Under the pieces are notes generated by a model. The model made no database searches, had not been told where the DNA came from, and saw only the letters and a list, made by a program, of their open reading frames with translations. The position numbers and the translations under genes were made by a program. From Robertmurraya kyonggiensis (GTDB lineage: Bacteria > Bacillota > Bacilli > Bacillales > Cytobacillaceae): a DNA stretch of 64,000 bases. The first letter of the stretch is position 1. Every line of letters begins with the position of its first letter. Positions 7,633-15,711 of the stretch are shown piece after piece. Where the stretch lies: NCBI RefSeq assembly GCF_005116465.1, contig NZ_SWBM01000001.1, forward strand, positions 930,001 through 994,000, in the 5' to 3' direction.

Positions 7633-7722
7633 TACAGAAAAATTAAGAGGGAAAAGCTGAAAGTTATAGAATTCTTAACAAAGAAAGCTTTCTTCCATTT
7701 TTTATAAGGAGGGGAATTTGAA

Positions 7723-8181
7723 ATGGAGTATAGAATTGAGAAACTTGATTATGAAATTCGTATTGTTGGACAAGGTAAATCAGTTTCAACGAACAAGGCT
7801 TCCAAAACCATTTCTTCATTATGGAACAACGCAAAAAAAGATGGTTTTACGCAAAAGTTAATCGATATGTCATGGGAAAATCCAAAATGTACATTAGAAA
7901 GTCTTTTGGGTGTTTGCGGAAAGGAAGCAAGTATTAGTGAAGACGAGTTTATCTACTTCATGGGTGTAAGGTATGAAGGGGAAGCGGAAGAAGATATGGA
8001 AACCCTCATTATTCCACCAAGTACTTGGGCTGTATTTCCGAATGTTACTGAGGCCTGGAAACGACTATATTCAGAATGGGTTCTCACTTCTGGTTATGAA
8101 TTGGTTGATTTGCCGTGCATTGAATGCTATTATCCACCAAAGCATAAACCAAGAAATGAGCTGTGGGTGCCTGTAAAATAA
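7723..8181 (+). CDS. GyrI-like / AraC effector-binding domain protein
   Basis: This 152-residue stand-alone GyrI-like domain (SOUL/Rob C-terminal fold) binds small hydrophobic molecules in multidrug regulators and some DNA gyrase inhibitors. The N-terminal 'EKLDYEIRIVGQGKSVSTNK' strand, the middle 'YFMGVRYEGEAEEDMETL' and the end 'IECYYPPKHKPRNELWVPVK' fit the pattern, with the conserved acidic and aromatic residues near the C-terminus. No DNA-binding domain is present. GGAGGGG precedes ATG 7723. The ligand is unknown. Confidence 0.75.
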   Translation: MEYRIEKLDYEIRIVGQGKSVSTNKASKTISSLWNNAKKDGFTQKLIDMSWENPKCTLESLLGVCGKEASISEDEFIYFMGVRYEGEAEEDMETLIIPPSTWAVFPNVTEAWKRLYSEWVLTSGYELVDLPCIECYYPPKHKPRNELWVPVK

Positions 8182-8194
8182 TAATTAGCCAGAG

Positions 8195-8227
8195 AGCATT
8201 AACCAACCAGGTTTAATGCTTTTTTCG
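8195..8227 (+). terminator. Rho-independent terminator
   Basis: AGCATTAA / TTAATGCT stem with a ten-base loop, then TTTTTT. Confidence 0.85.
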
Positions 8228-8301
8228 TTTTTATATATAAAGGTATTTCTGTGAAATTTGTCGAAATAGATTGATAGACTAAAATTTAGGAAGTGGACTA
8301 T

Positions 8302-9432
8302 GTGGAGTTTTGGGTGAATAGAGATTGTTTTTATAAGGCGATTTCAGATGTAAGTAGGGCAGTAAGTGCAAAAACGTCGATTCCAATTTTGACAGGCATT
8401 CAAATAATTGCAACTGAAGAGAAGCTGACTCTAGTAGGGAGTAATTCAGATATTTTCATTGAATCCAATATTCCTATGACCATCAATAATGAAAAAATAC
8501 TGGATATATTTGAACCAGGTAGTGTGATTATTTCTGCGAAATATCTAATCGAAATTGTAAAAAAGTTGCCGAATGATGTTCACGTGAAAATGAATGGGAG
8601 GCAATTAGTTACAATTAAATCGGATGATATTATAACCACCTTAAATGGGTTTCAGGCTGATGATTATCCAAAACTTCCTAGAATTGATGAAGATGCTTCT
8701 GTAAGGCTATCAAACACTGAACTTAAAGAATTAATCAATCAAACTACATTTGCCGTCTCTAAAAACGAAAATAAACCCGTCCTGACAGGAGTATATCTGT
8801 CGTTCCAAGAAAAACAACTAACTCTTGCCGCAACAAATTCGCATCGATTAGCTATACGGAAACTCTTCATTGAAGCGTATTTAGACGGGGCTTGTATTGT
8901 ACCAGGCACGAGTTTGAACGAACTCTCTAAATTAATGCAGGATGAGTCAGGTCATATACATATTTATATAACAGAAAGTTATATCACTTTTAAATCAGTT
9001 AACATGACCCTGTATTCAAGACTTATTGAAGGGAATTATCCCAATGTTTTAGGCTTGTTACCAAAAGATGCAAAAACGGTTATTACAATTAAAACCTCTC
9101 AACTTTTAAAAGGGATTGATCGGGCAAGTTTATTTGCATACGAAGGGAAAAACAATCGGATAAATATTGAAATAGAGGATGGTTCAAAAATGCGAATCTC
9201 TTCAAATTCATCAGAGGTTGGAAAAATAGAGGAACTACAAAATATAAAAGAAATCAATGGCCAAAGGGACTTAAATATTGCATTTGATGGAAGATTTTTA
9301 ATGGATGCATTAAAAGCAATAAAAGAGGAAGAGATTCAATTAAGTTTTGGTGGTTCGATGAGACCAGTCTTAATTGAACCTATTGGAAATCCAAATTATC
9401 TTCACCTGATTTCACCGGTACGAACATATTAG
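8302..9432 (+). CDS. dnaN: DNA polymerase III beta subunit (sliding clamp), probable second copy
   Basis: This 376-residue protein matches the usual clamp length (about 378) across all three domains. Domain 1 has 'AISDVSRAVSAKTSIPILTG'; domain 2 has 'LKELINQTTFAVSKNENKPV' and 'LAATNSHRLAIRKL'; domain 3 ends 'RPVLIEPIGNPNYLHLISPV'. GTG 8302 follows AGGAAGTGG; the GTG at 8293 sits inside that site. No dnaA, recF, rpmH or gyrB lies nearby, so this is not the oriC locus and is probably a paralogue such as the extra clamps in some Bacillus genomes. Whether it replaces or modulates the main clamp is unknown. Confidence 0.88.
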   Translation: MEFWVNRDCFYKAISDVSRAVSAKTSIPILTGIQIIATEEKLTLVGSNSDIFIESNIPMTINNEKILDIFEPGSVIISAKYLIEIVKKLPNDVHVKMNGRQLVTIKSDDIITTLNGFQADDYPKLPRIDEDASVRLSNTELKELINQTTFAVSKNENKPVLTGVYLSFQEKQLTLAATNSHRLAIRKLFIEAYLDGACIVPGTSLNELSKLMQDESGHIHIYITESYITFKSVNMTLYSRLIEGNYPNVLGLLPKDAKTVITIKTSQLLKGIDRASLFAYEGKNNRINIEIEDGSKMRISSNSSEVGKIEELQNIKEINGQRDLNIAFDGRFLMDALKAIKEEEIQLSFGGSMRPVLIEPIGNPNYLHLISPVRTY

Positions 9433-9450
9433 GAGTAGGAGTTGTTATAA

Positions 9451-9810
9451 ATGGCAAATGGAGTACAAGATTTCTATTGTGACGAGGTATTGAGTGGGAA
9501 TACGAAAGTAGAGAGAGTACTTGAAACTGAGGATGCACTTGCTTTTTATCATACACGTCCTTTTTATGACGTACACATTGTCGTAATACCTAAGCAGCAT
9601 ATTCCATCCTTACTGGATCTTAACTCAGATAATCAGCATGTGATGGTTGACGTATTATCAGTCATTCAGCAAGTTGCTAATCAGATGAATGAAAAATATG
9701 GTGCCTGTACAGTATCAACGAATATAGGGGAGTATCAAAGTAATAAACATATGCACTGGCATATTCATTTTGGCAAGCGAATTCGATTAGAAGATGGTAC
9801 TTGGTGCTAA
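9451..9810 (+). CDS. HIT-family nucleotide hydrolase/transferase
   Basis: This 119-residue histidine-triad protein carries the HxHxHxx signature in 'HMHWHIHFGKR', preceded by 'RPFYDVHIVVIPKQHIPSLL'. HIT proteins hydrolyse nucleoside phosphoramidates, AP4A-like or adenylylated substrates through a covalent His-NMP. ATG 9451 has an upstream AGGAG 17 nucleotides after the dnaN stop, suggesting co-transcription with the clamp gene. The following MOSC gene starts 26 bases later. Confidence 0.85.
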   Translation: MANGVQDFYCDEVLSGNTKVERVLETEDALAFYHTRPFYDVHIVVIPKQHIPSLLDLNSDNQHVMVDVLSVIQQVANQMNEKYGACTVSTNIGEYQSNKHMHWHIHFGKRIRLEDGTWC

Positions 9811-9835
9811 ATGCTCAAAAAGGAAGGATATCTTG

Positions 9836-10495
9836 ATGAGATATAAAGTGAAATCTCTCAATGTGGGGAGAATCGAAACCCTTACATATGGTAAAAGAAC
9901 ATTCGAATCTGCGATTAGAAAGCAATCTGTGTCAGAACCTATCTTTTTGAGTAAAACAGGACTAAAGAGTGATGAACAAGCCTATGAATATCATGGTGGT
10001 GAAGATAAAGCTTTATGTTTATATTCGTATGATTATTATCCATATTGGAAAAATGTTGTTCATCATTTTAGTGAAACAGCATTATTTGGGGAGAATTTAA
10101 CCGTGGAAGGACTCAAGGAGGATAATGCTCACATCGGAGATATTTTTTCATTTGGGGAAGCAATAATTCAAGTATCCGAACCACGAAATCCTTGTTATAA
10201 GCTTGCAGAAAAATATGAAGTCCCTGATATGGTCGTTCGTATGAGGGATACCGGCTATACAGGATTTCTTTTTAGAGTTTTGAAAGAGGGAGTGGTATCT
10301 GTAAATGATGATTTAGTACTGCTCGAACCAGATGCGCAGAAAGTGTCAGTCGCATCAGTAAATGAAGTGAAATTTTTCGACCGTTTCAATAAAGAAAAAT
10401 TGGAAAAAGTATTAGCTGTTAAGGCTTTATCGGAAAGCATCCGTGTTCCTTTATTGAAACAATATCAATCAGATAAAACTAATGAATGGTCATAA
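9836..10495 (+). CDS. MOSC-domain protein (YiiM-like)
   Basis: This 219-residue protein has a MOSC domain at about residues 15-155: 'GRIETLTYGKRTFESAIRK', 'YEYHGGEDKALCLYSYDYYP', 'ALFGENLTVEGL', and the key Cys in 'VSEPRNPCYKLAEKYE'. A YiiM-type C-terminal extension with 'DTGYTGFLFRVLKEGVV' follows. MOSC proteins transfer or use sulfur on molybdenum cofactor; E. coli YiiM gives resistance to N-hydroxylated base analogues. ATG 9836 lies behind AGGAAGG; the longer start at 9794 overlaps the HIT gene. Confidence 0.85.
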   Translation: MRYKVKSLNVGRIETLTYGKRTFESAIRKQSVSEPIFLSKTGLKSDEQAYEYHGGEDKALCLYSYDYYPYWKNVVHHFSETALFGENLTVEGLKEDNAHIGDIFSFGEAIIQVSEPRNPCYKLAEKYEVPDMVVRMRDTGYTGFLFRVLKEGVVSVNDDLVLLEPDAQKVSVASVNEVKFFDRFNKEKLEKVLAVKALSESIRVPLLKQYQSDKTNEWS

Positions 10496-10501
10496 TTAGA
10501 C

Positions 10502-10540
10502 AAAGAGCCCACAAATATTTGAGGGTTCTTTGTATTTATG
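10502..10540 (+). terminator. Terminator of the dnaN-HIT-MOSC operon
   Basis: AAAGAGCCC (10502-10510) pairs with GGGTTCTTT (10523-10531), followed by a T-rich stretch. Confidence 0.7.
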
Positions 10541-10727
10541 ATTGACAAGGCGGAAATCCATTTATATCTTGAATTGTATTCATCTCGTATTTTTTTAGAG
10601 CAAATTGTCGTTGGTACAGGTATTCAATGACAAGAAGTCTTCCATCAGAAACTACACATAAAAGACCGGATGTAGCAGTACCACCCATGAATGAAACTCC
10701 AATTGGTTGACCCCATAAGTATCTAAT
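10536..10727 (-). pseudogene. Unidentified gene remnant (C-terminal fragment)
   Basis: The minus-strand frame is open for 63 codons and reads like protein ('YLWGQPIGVSFMGGTATSGL', 'DGRLLVIEYLYQRQFALKKY'), ending at TAA 10536-10538. It has no plausible start or ribosome binding site: an in-frame stop lies just upstream at 10728-10730. The glycine-rich start and the 'DGRLLVIEYL' strand suggest the end of a beta-rich protein, but I cannot name the family. The rest of the intergenic DNA up to 10810 shows nothing recognisable. Confidence 0.3.
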
Positions 10728-10813
10728 TTATTGTTGCCACGGCATATGATCCTATAAAGATAAAATATGAATAGGAAGTTCGTAGAGTGCTTGGATTGTA
10801 ATGAAATCTCTAA

Positions 10814-10829
10814 TGTGAAATATTTCACA
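10814..10829. promoter_or_regulatory. Perfect Fnr/CRP-type box TGTGA-N6-TCACA
   Basis: TGTGAAATATTTCACA is a perfect 16-base palindrome identical to the Bacillus Fnr consensus half-sites with six-base spacing. It lies 92-107 bases upstream of the membrane protein at 10921. A TATATT at 10872-10877 could be the -10 box, which would place the box centre near -62, a class I activator position. This suggests oxygen-limitation control; the regulator identity is inferred. Confidence 0.65.
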
Positions 10830-10920
10830 AAATGTTCAAGAATGGGCCGAAAAACCCACAGCAGGATCATGTATATTATCACTATAAGCATCGTGTTAAC
10901 ATCACCAAGGGGGATTTAAG

Positions 10921-11916
10921 ATGAAAAAGATTTATCAACTATTATTAATTTTAGGACTTGTAATGACACCATTTTTTACACAAGCACATGTAAAGTGGTT
11001 CACAAAAGTGACGCCTCAAAAAGAAACAATCGAACATATTTTATCATCGGAGTTTATGGGACTTGCTCTTTTAGCAGCTGTCGTACTTGCAGCATTAACT
11101 TTAGTTATTCCTAAAATGGCTGAATGGGAACCAGTTAAGAAAATTGAAGACCGTCTATCTAGTTTAAGAAAGTATTCTCGCCATTTATTAAAATACGGTA
11201 CGGCTGTAGCTTTAATGATACAAATCATAAATGGAACACTTTTTGCACCTGAGTTCCATATTCACAATACATTAGTTGTCGTTTTGACATGGGTAGTGAT
11301 CGGATTATTACTCATTCCACATCATATCGCAACGAAATTAGGTTCTGCTATCTTACTTGGATTATTTGTTTATGTAACGATTCATCAAGGCATATTTCAT
11401 ATGTTAGACTACGGCTTCTATGTAGCGATTATTGGAGTTTTATTAGTTGGAAAAACGAAATTCGAGCATATTGGATTTCCATTCCTATATTTAGGAACAG
11501 GTCTATCTCTTTGTTGGGTAGCTGTTGAAAAATGGGTGTATCCTGGCATGGCATTAGATATTATTGCGAACCATCATGTCCCTACATTCGGATTTGAACC
11601 AGCATTATTCCTTGTCATGGCGGCATTTATCGAGTTTGTCGTTGGGTATCTATTAGTCGTCGGGATTTTAAACCGTGTACTTGGATTTGTCGTAACATGT
11701 ATTTTTATATTAACGACGATGCTATTTGGTATGACAGAAGTTGTTGGACATTTCATGATTCACATTGTCCTCATAATCTTTATTATAGAAGGGGTTTCTT
11801 TCTACAACCCACCTATTAAAATGCGCAAAACAAAGCTTGATCAATTCATTTTCGTATTCTTAAACTTTATCTTTGTGCTAGCAACGTTTGTGTTAATTTA
11901 TTATCGATTTGCTTAA
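10921..11916 (+). CDS. Polytopic membrane protein with N-terminal HVKWF motif (DoxX-like)
   Basis: This 331-residue protein has a signal-like first helix ending 'FFTQAHVKWFT', then about eight further membrane helices. Conserved-looking His residues occur near membrane faces ('IPHHIATK', 'TIHQGIFHMLDYG', 'IIANHHVPTFGFEP', 'VVGHFMIHIVL'), which could bind haem or metal. The middle and C-terminal helices resemble DoxX/DoxD-type proteins. ATG 10921 follows AAGGGGG. The upstream Fnr-type box suggests a role under low oxygen. The family assignment is tentative and no substrate can be given. Confidence 0.7.
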   Translation: MKKIYQLLLILGLVMTPFFTQAHVKWFTKVTPQKETIEHILSSEFMGLALLAAVVLAALTLVIPKMAEWEPVKKIEDRLSSLRKYSRHLLKYGTAVALMIQIINGTLFAPEFHIHNTLVVVLTWVVIGLLLIPHHIATKLGSAILLGLFVYVTIHQGIFHMLDYGFYVAIIGVLLVGKTKFEHIGFPFLYLGTGLSLCWVAVEKWVYPGMALDIIANHHVPTFGFEPALFLVMAAFIEFVVGYLLVVGILNRVLGFVVTCIFILTTMLFGMTEVVGHFMIHIVLIIFIIEGVSFYNPPIKMRKTKLDQFIFVFLNFIFVLATFVLIYYRFA

Positions 11917-11931
11917 AACTTAATCTTAATC

Positions 11932-11965
11932 AGACTCGGTTTCTTATGAAATCGGGTCTTTTTTA
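11932..11965 (+). terminator. Rho-independent terminator
   Basis: A twelve-pair stem AGACTCGGTTTC / GAAATCGGGTCT around the loop TTAT, followed by TTTTTT. Confidence 0.9.
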
Positions 11966-12027
11966 TTGAGGCAGATAAATATATAGCCGACCTTTTTAAA
12001 ATACTAAGTAAGAAAGGATTGGTTACT

Positions 12028-12582
12028 TTGGAAAATGCTCAGAAATTGAAAATTGTTGGTGATATATATGATAGGGTACATAAAGCCAATTATGAGTATC
12101 TAGATTTTTGGCTTGAAAATACATTTTTGCATTGGGATTTTTGGCTTTCGTTGGCTTTTACCTTGATTCCATGGATATTATTCATCCTTTTTCGGAAAAA
12201 AGAAAGTACGTACCGGCTATTATTTGTAGGTTTATTCGTTGTGATCTTTGCTTCTTGGTTTGATTTTTTGGGTGTGGTAGGTGGGCTATGGTTCTATACA
12301 GGAAAAGTAGTTCCAACCATTCCTTCCTATATGCCATGGGATTTTTGTATTTTACCTGTCTTTGTTATGTTTTTAATACAATTCAAACCAGAAATGAAAC
12401 CTTTTTGGAAGGGATTATTTTTTGCCAGTGTTGGGAGTTTTATCGGAGAACCATTTTTTAAATGGCTCGGTTTTTATGTGTCGATTCACTGGAATAAATT
12501 CTACTCATTCCCGATCTATTTTGTATTATTTATGATTTGTCATAGGTTAAGTAAAGTTAATCAATTTGAGCGTATAGAGTGA
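12028..12582 (+). CDS. CBO0543-family integral membrane protein
   Basis: This 184-residue protein has about five membrane helices. Family landmarks are visible: 'FLHWDFWLSLAFTLIPWILF', a WFDFLG loop, 'PSYMPWDFCILPVFVMFLIQ', 'WKGLFFASVGSFIGEPFFKW' and 'WNKFYSFPIYFVLFMICHRL'. Function is unknown; the family is abundant in spore-forming Firmicutes. AAAGGA touches TTG 12019, so TTG 12028, nine bases downstream, is preferred. It is one of four or five related genes in this window. Confidence 0.75.
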   Translation: MENAQKLKIVGDIYDRVHKANYEYLDFWLENTFLHWDFWLSLAFTLIPWILFILFRKKESTYRLLFVGLFVVIFASWFDFLGVVGGLWFYTGKVVPTIPSYMPWDFCILPVFVMFLIQFKPEMKPFWKGLFFASVGSFIGEPFFKWLGFYVSIHWNKFYSFPIYFVLFMICHRLSKVNQFERIE

Positions 12583-12641
12583 GACCGATCTTAAACAAAT
12601 GAAAAGGTTTTCTTTGCATAAGTGTGTCTAGAATACTTTAT

Positions 12642-12797
12642 ACGAAGATGCAGGGTATATATGCGAATAAACTTGTATTAGATCGGTTTTCAAAGAGGGA
12701 AGCTGAGGAAATTGCTCTCATGATGACTGCGGCAATTGAAGGTGAAATGATGCTATGCCTAACCCAGAAAGCTAGCCAACCATTAAAGATTATTACA
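12642..12797 (+). pseudogene. TetR-family regulator (LmrA/YxaF type), C-terminal remnant
   Basis: About 50 residues, 'ANKLVLDRFSKREAEEIALM' then 'MTAAIEGEMMLCLTQKASQP', are the unmistakable last helices of TetR proteins of the LmrA/YxaF group. The DNA-binding N-terminus is missing and the end is fused to unrelated sequence. The following reading frame at 12803-13057 has no ribosome binding site and matches nothing I know. Together with the broken efflux gene at 13152 this is a decayed regulator-transporter locus. Confidence 0.7.
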
Positions 12798-13070
12798 CAT
12801 GAATGGGATTCAAAGAAACACTTCCACCAGTGTTGCATTCCCTGTTACCAGAGAAGATAGCAGGTCTACATCACTGGGCGCAGTGGAAGTGGGTTTCGTC
12901 ATGCCTGTCTGATGTTCGTAAACACACGTTCTATCGGATAGAACTTTTTGCCTGCGACAAGATTGACTCAATGAATCAACTCTTTCCTCAAGGGGCTCTT
13001 TCAGACTTGGAGGTAAAAGGTTTGTTAAAGGTGAAAAGTAGAAAACCCATTGCTTAGTTGAACGGGCAAC

Positions 13071-13100
13071 GGTCTACTAAATTCTTTAGTAGCCTTTTTT
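13071..13100 (+). terminator. Terminator inside the decayed locus
   Basis: CTACTAA / TTAGTAG stem flanked by GG/CC, followed by TTTTTT. It was probably once the end of the regulator gene. Confidence 0.65.
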
Positions 13101-13151
13101 AGGAATCCCCTTCCTCAATAATCCATTTGGATTTTAGGTGGGGGTAGTTCA

Positions 13152-13569
13152 ATGGCACCAGTTATTGGTCGATTATTTAATAAATATGGTCCACGAGCAG
13201 TTATAACACCAGGAACAATTTTAGTAGCAGTTGGTTACCTAGCATATGCTCAATTTGGAACTGATACAGCTTTATGGATGATTGTGGTGACACATATTAT
13301 TATGATGTTGGGAATTGGAGCCGTGCTTGCCTCGGTTCAGACAAACACATTACAGTACTATCCAGATGGAATTGCACTAACGCAAACGATTCAGCAGGTA
13401 TTGGGATTGCTGTCATGGTTTCGCTTCTATCAGCCAAGCAAACTAGTTATCTTGCAGAAATTTCGAACGATGCAGCACAAGCGGCTGCAGCAGGTACTTC
13501 TTTAAGATCAGCTTAGTCTTTGCATTGATTAATGTTGTATTGTCATTCTTTATGAAAAAACCAAAGTAA
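13152..13569 (+). pseudogene. DHA2-family MFS drug efflux transporter (LmrB/EmrB type), truncated and frameshifted
   Basis: The first frame has 'MAPVIGRLFNKYGPRAVITP' and 'MLGIGAVLASVQTNTLQYYP', corresponding to the middle of 14-helix DHA2 transporters; about 270 N-terminal residues are missing. The sequence then shifts frame near 13400 ('IGIAVMVSLLSAKQTSYLAE') and again near 13500 ('FKISLVFALINVVLSFFMKK'), ending at TAA 13567. With the TetR remnant upstream it is the wreck of an lmrA-lmrB-like multidrug resistance pair. Confidence 0.8.
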
Positions 13570-13592
13570 TAATTGAGATTAGACTGTATAAG

Positions 13593-13632
13593 AAGGAGTG
13601 CACAAATCAATAGATTTGCGCACTCCTTTTTG
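13593..13632 (+). terminator. Terminator after the decayed efflux gene
   Basis: A sixteen-pair stem, AAGGAGTGCACAAATC with GATTTGCGCACTCCTT (one mismatch), then TTTT. It survived although the gene it served is broken. Confidence 0.9.
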
Positions 13633-13696
13633 TAAGTATCGAAGTCCAATAAATGGAAATAATACTTTTAGTTAATAATTTTTAGGAAGTGAAATT

Positions 13697-14224
13697 GTGC
13701 ATACACTCTTATTGCTTGGATACATCGTGGCAGGCTGGAAGTGGGGCGATTGGAGGAATTGGGAGAAATATTATTCCACCATTCTATTTTTTATAGTAGG
13801 GGACTTACTGTATAACTTTTTGTTATACAATTACTCGATGTGGCAATTCCATACTTCATTTGACAAAGCCATTTTGCCAAATCACAGTTTGATCTCCCTT
13901 GCCATTGAATTTGTATCATTCCCAGTAAAAGTTTTAATTTTCCTAGGTCATTATCCTGATCATAAAAGTAAATTCATTCAAACATTGTATATTCTTGCAT
14001 GGGTAATTGTCTTCTCCGTTTTTGAATTACTTGCCTTAAACGTATGGGAAGGGCTCTCTCATCATAACGGTTGGAATATGCCTTGGACGGTTCTTTTTTA
14101 TATCGTCACTTTTACTTCACTTAGAATTCATCAAACTCGACCATTATGGGGCTGGATGATTTCTTTAATCGTGATTATCTCTTTATTTCTTATCTTTGAC
14201 GTTCCAATTGGGAAGATGAAGTGA
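13697..14224 (+). CDS. CBO0543-family integral membrane protein
   Basis: This 175-residue protein has about five membrane helices. 'AGWKWGDWRNWEKYYSTILF' and 'GDLLYNFLLYNYSMWQF' at the N-terminus, and 'HHNGWNMPWTVLFYIVTFTS' near the end, are typical of the family. GTG 13697 lies about ten bases after AGGAAG. Function is unknown. It has its own terminator upstream (13593-13632), so it is probably transcribed alone. Confidence 0.7.
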   Translation: MHTLLLLGYIVAGWKWGDWRNWEKYYSTILFFIVGDLLYNFLLYNYSMWQFHTSFDKAILPNHSLISLAIEFVSFPVKVLIFLGHYPDHKSKFIQTLYILAWVIVFSVFELLALNVWEGLSHHNGWNMPWTVLFYIVTFTSLRIHQTRPLWGWMISLIVIISLFLIFDVPIGKMK

Positions 14225-14379
14225 AAGATAACCGGTGCTGTGTTTTTAACTGTATATTTCATAAGTAATACTTATATATTTTGATAATTACTTTAATATT
14301 TTCTTATGGGATTTTGAGTATTAATATGGAATTAGTAATTTCACTACATGTATGAATACTGTGAAAAGAGGGATGGTCA

Positions 14380-15156
14380 GTGGTGATTGATTTTCATGAT
14401 GAAAAAAATAGATTTAGCTATACTAATCGAATCGCAGATGTTTCCTGGACTAATTTCATCAAAAGCATTGTACCAATCCAGGAGATTTCCGCTGCAATAG
14501 ATATTGGTTGTGGTGGTGGAATATATACAAAAGCACTTTCGGATATGGGGATAAGTTCTGTTATAGGCCTTGATTTTTCTGAAGCTATGCTTGCATGTGC
14601 AGCAGAAAATTGTAAAGAGTATCAAAACATTTTCTTCAAAAGAGGCAGAGCCCTTCATACTGGATTAGAGGGTAATCGTTTTGACCTTATACTAGAAAGA
14701 GCATTGATACATCATATTGAGGATCTCTCAAGTTGTTTTAAAGAGGCGTATCGATTATTAAGGAATAATGGGTATTTTATTGTACAAGACCGAACACCAG
14801 ATGATTGTTTGTTAGAAGGGGATAATTCTCACATAAGAGGCCATTTTTTTGAACCATTTCCTAAGTTAATAGAAAAGGAGACTAACCGTAGGCATCAAAG
14901 CAAAAATGTCATGGAGATGTTAAAGGAATGTGGTTTTCGAGAAATTCAAGAAATGCAGTTGTGGGAAACAAGGAAAGTGTATCCTCATAAGACGGAATTA
15001 CTTCAGGATTTAAGGAATAGAACTGGGCGCAGTATTTTGCAAGAATTAGACGATAACGAATTAAAGAAATTGATCAATTTTATCGATATACAAGTTCCAC
15101 TTGACCATACGATTGTAGAAAAAGACAGATGGACAATTTGGTGGGCAATAAAATAG
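14380..15156 (+). CDS. Class I SAM-dependent methyltransferase
   Basis: This 258-residue methyltransferase-11 type protein has motif I 'AIDIGCGGGIYTKALSDMG', 'VIGLDFSEAMLACAAENC' (acidic ribose-binding position), 'FDLILERALIHHIEDLSSCF' and 'RLLRNNGYFIVQDRTPDD'. Two adjacent GTG codons (14380, 14383) follow AGAGGGA; either could start. The C-terminal 'KDRWTIWWAIK' is common in Bacillus homologues. The substrate is unknown. A GNAT gene follows 30 bases later, possibly in the same transcript. Confidence 0.85.
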   Translation: MVIDFHDEKNRFSYTNRIADVSWTNFIKSIVPIQEISAAIDIGCGGGIYTKALSDMGISSVIGLDFSEAMLACAAENCKEYQNIFFKRGRALHTGLEGNRFDLILERALIHHIEDLSSCFKEAYRLLRNNGYFIVQDRTPDDCLLEGDNSHIRGHFFEPFPKLIEKETNRRHQSKNVMEMLKECGFREIQEMQLWETRKVYPHKTELLQDLRNRTGRSILQELDDNELKKLINFIDIQVPLDHTIVEKDRWTIWWAIK

Positions 15157-15185
15157 ATTTGAAGTAATAGGAGTGTGAATGGAAG

Positions 15186-15632
15186 TTGAACTACCGTAAA
15201 GCAGGGTTGGATGACATGGATCAAGTGATTGCTTTAAGAAAAAAGCAATTAGTGGATGAGGGGATTGAACCATCGATAGACATCGATGTGGAACTGCGTG
15301 ATTTCTTTTATCATAAATTAAGTAATGGTACTCTCATTCAGTGGTTGGTTGAGGACAAGGAAGAAATCATTGCCTGTGGGGCTATAATCTTTTTTGACTT
15401 CCCACCTTCATATACAAACAAAAGTGGCAAGAAGGGCTATATTTGTAATATGTATACAAATGAAAACTATCGTGGACAAGGAATTGCCACGCAATTGTTA
15501 CATAAATTGGTTGATGAAGCCAAACATTCGGAAATAACAAAAATATGGCTTGGAGCTTCAAAGTTGGGAATGCCAGTATATAAGAAGTTCGGCTTTAAAG
15601 AATCGGACGAATGGCTAGAATTGAATATGTGA
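15186..15632 (+). CDS. GNAT N-acetyltransferase
   Basis: This 148-residue protein has 'MNYRKAGLDDMDQVIALRKK' at the N-terminus, the acetyl-CoA loop 'NENYRGQGIATQLLHKL' and 'KLGMPVYKKFGFKESDEWLE' at the end, the full minimal GNAT fold. TTG 15186 is preceded by AGGAG at 12 bases and GGAAG immediately before it. It follows the methyltransferase gene closely. The acceptor is unknown. Confidence 0.82.
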   Translation: MNYRKAGLDDMDQVIALRKKQLVDEGIEPSIDIDVELRDFFYHKLSNGTLIQWLVEDKEEIIACGAIIFFDFPPSYTNKSGKKGYICNMYTNENYRGQGIATQLLHKLVDEAKHSEITKIWLGASKLGMPVYKKFGFKESDEWLELNM

Positions 15633-15662
15633 TGAACAGGTCAATCATATTTACAAACTAAA

Positions 15663-15699
15663 ATACCCTACAGAGCCAATAAAAGGCTTTGTAGGGTAT
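15663..15699. terminator. Bidirectional terminator between convergent genes
   Basis: A fifteen-pair stem ATACCCTACAGAGCC / GGCTTTGTAGGGTAT around AATAAAA, with AT-rich flanks on both sides. It serves the GNAT gene and the converging CBO0543 gene. Confidence 0.8.
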
Positions 15700-15711
15700 C
15701 TATATTGATTG

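Noticed and set aside
10652-10891. Minus-strand hydrophobic frame of 79 codons
   Set aside because: Overlaps the Fnr-type box region and runs out of frame with the recognisable remnant; no start signal.
12803-13057. 84-codon frame between the TetR remnant and the efflux remnant
   Set aside because: No ribosome binding site, no family resemblance, and it overlaps the junction of decayed sequence. I could not support a gene.
13274-13516. Frame of 80 codons inside the efflux remnant as an independent gene
   Set aside because: Only its C-terminal half reads as transporter; the N-terminal half is out-of-frame noise, so it is part of the frameshifted pseudogene.
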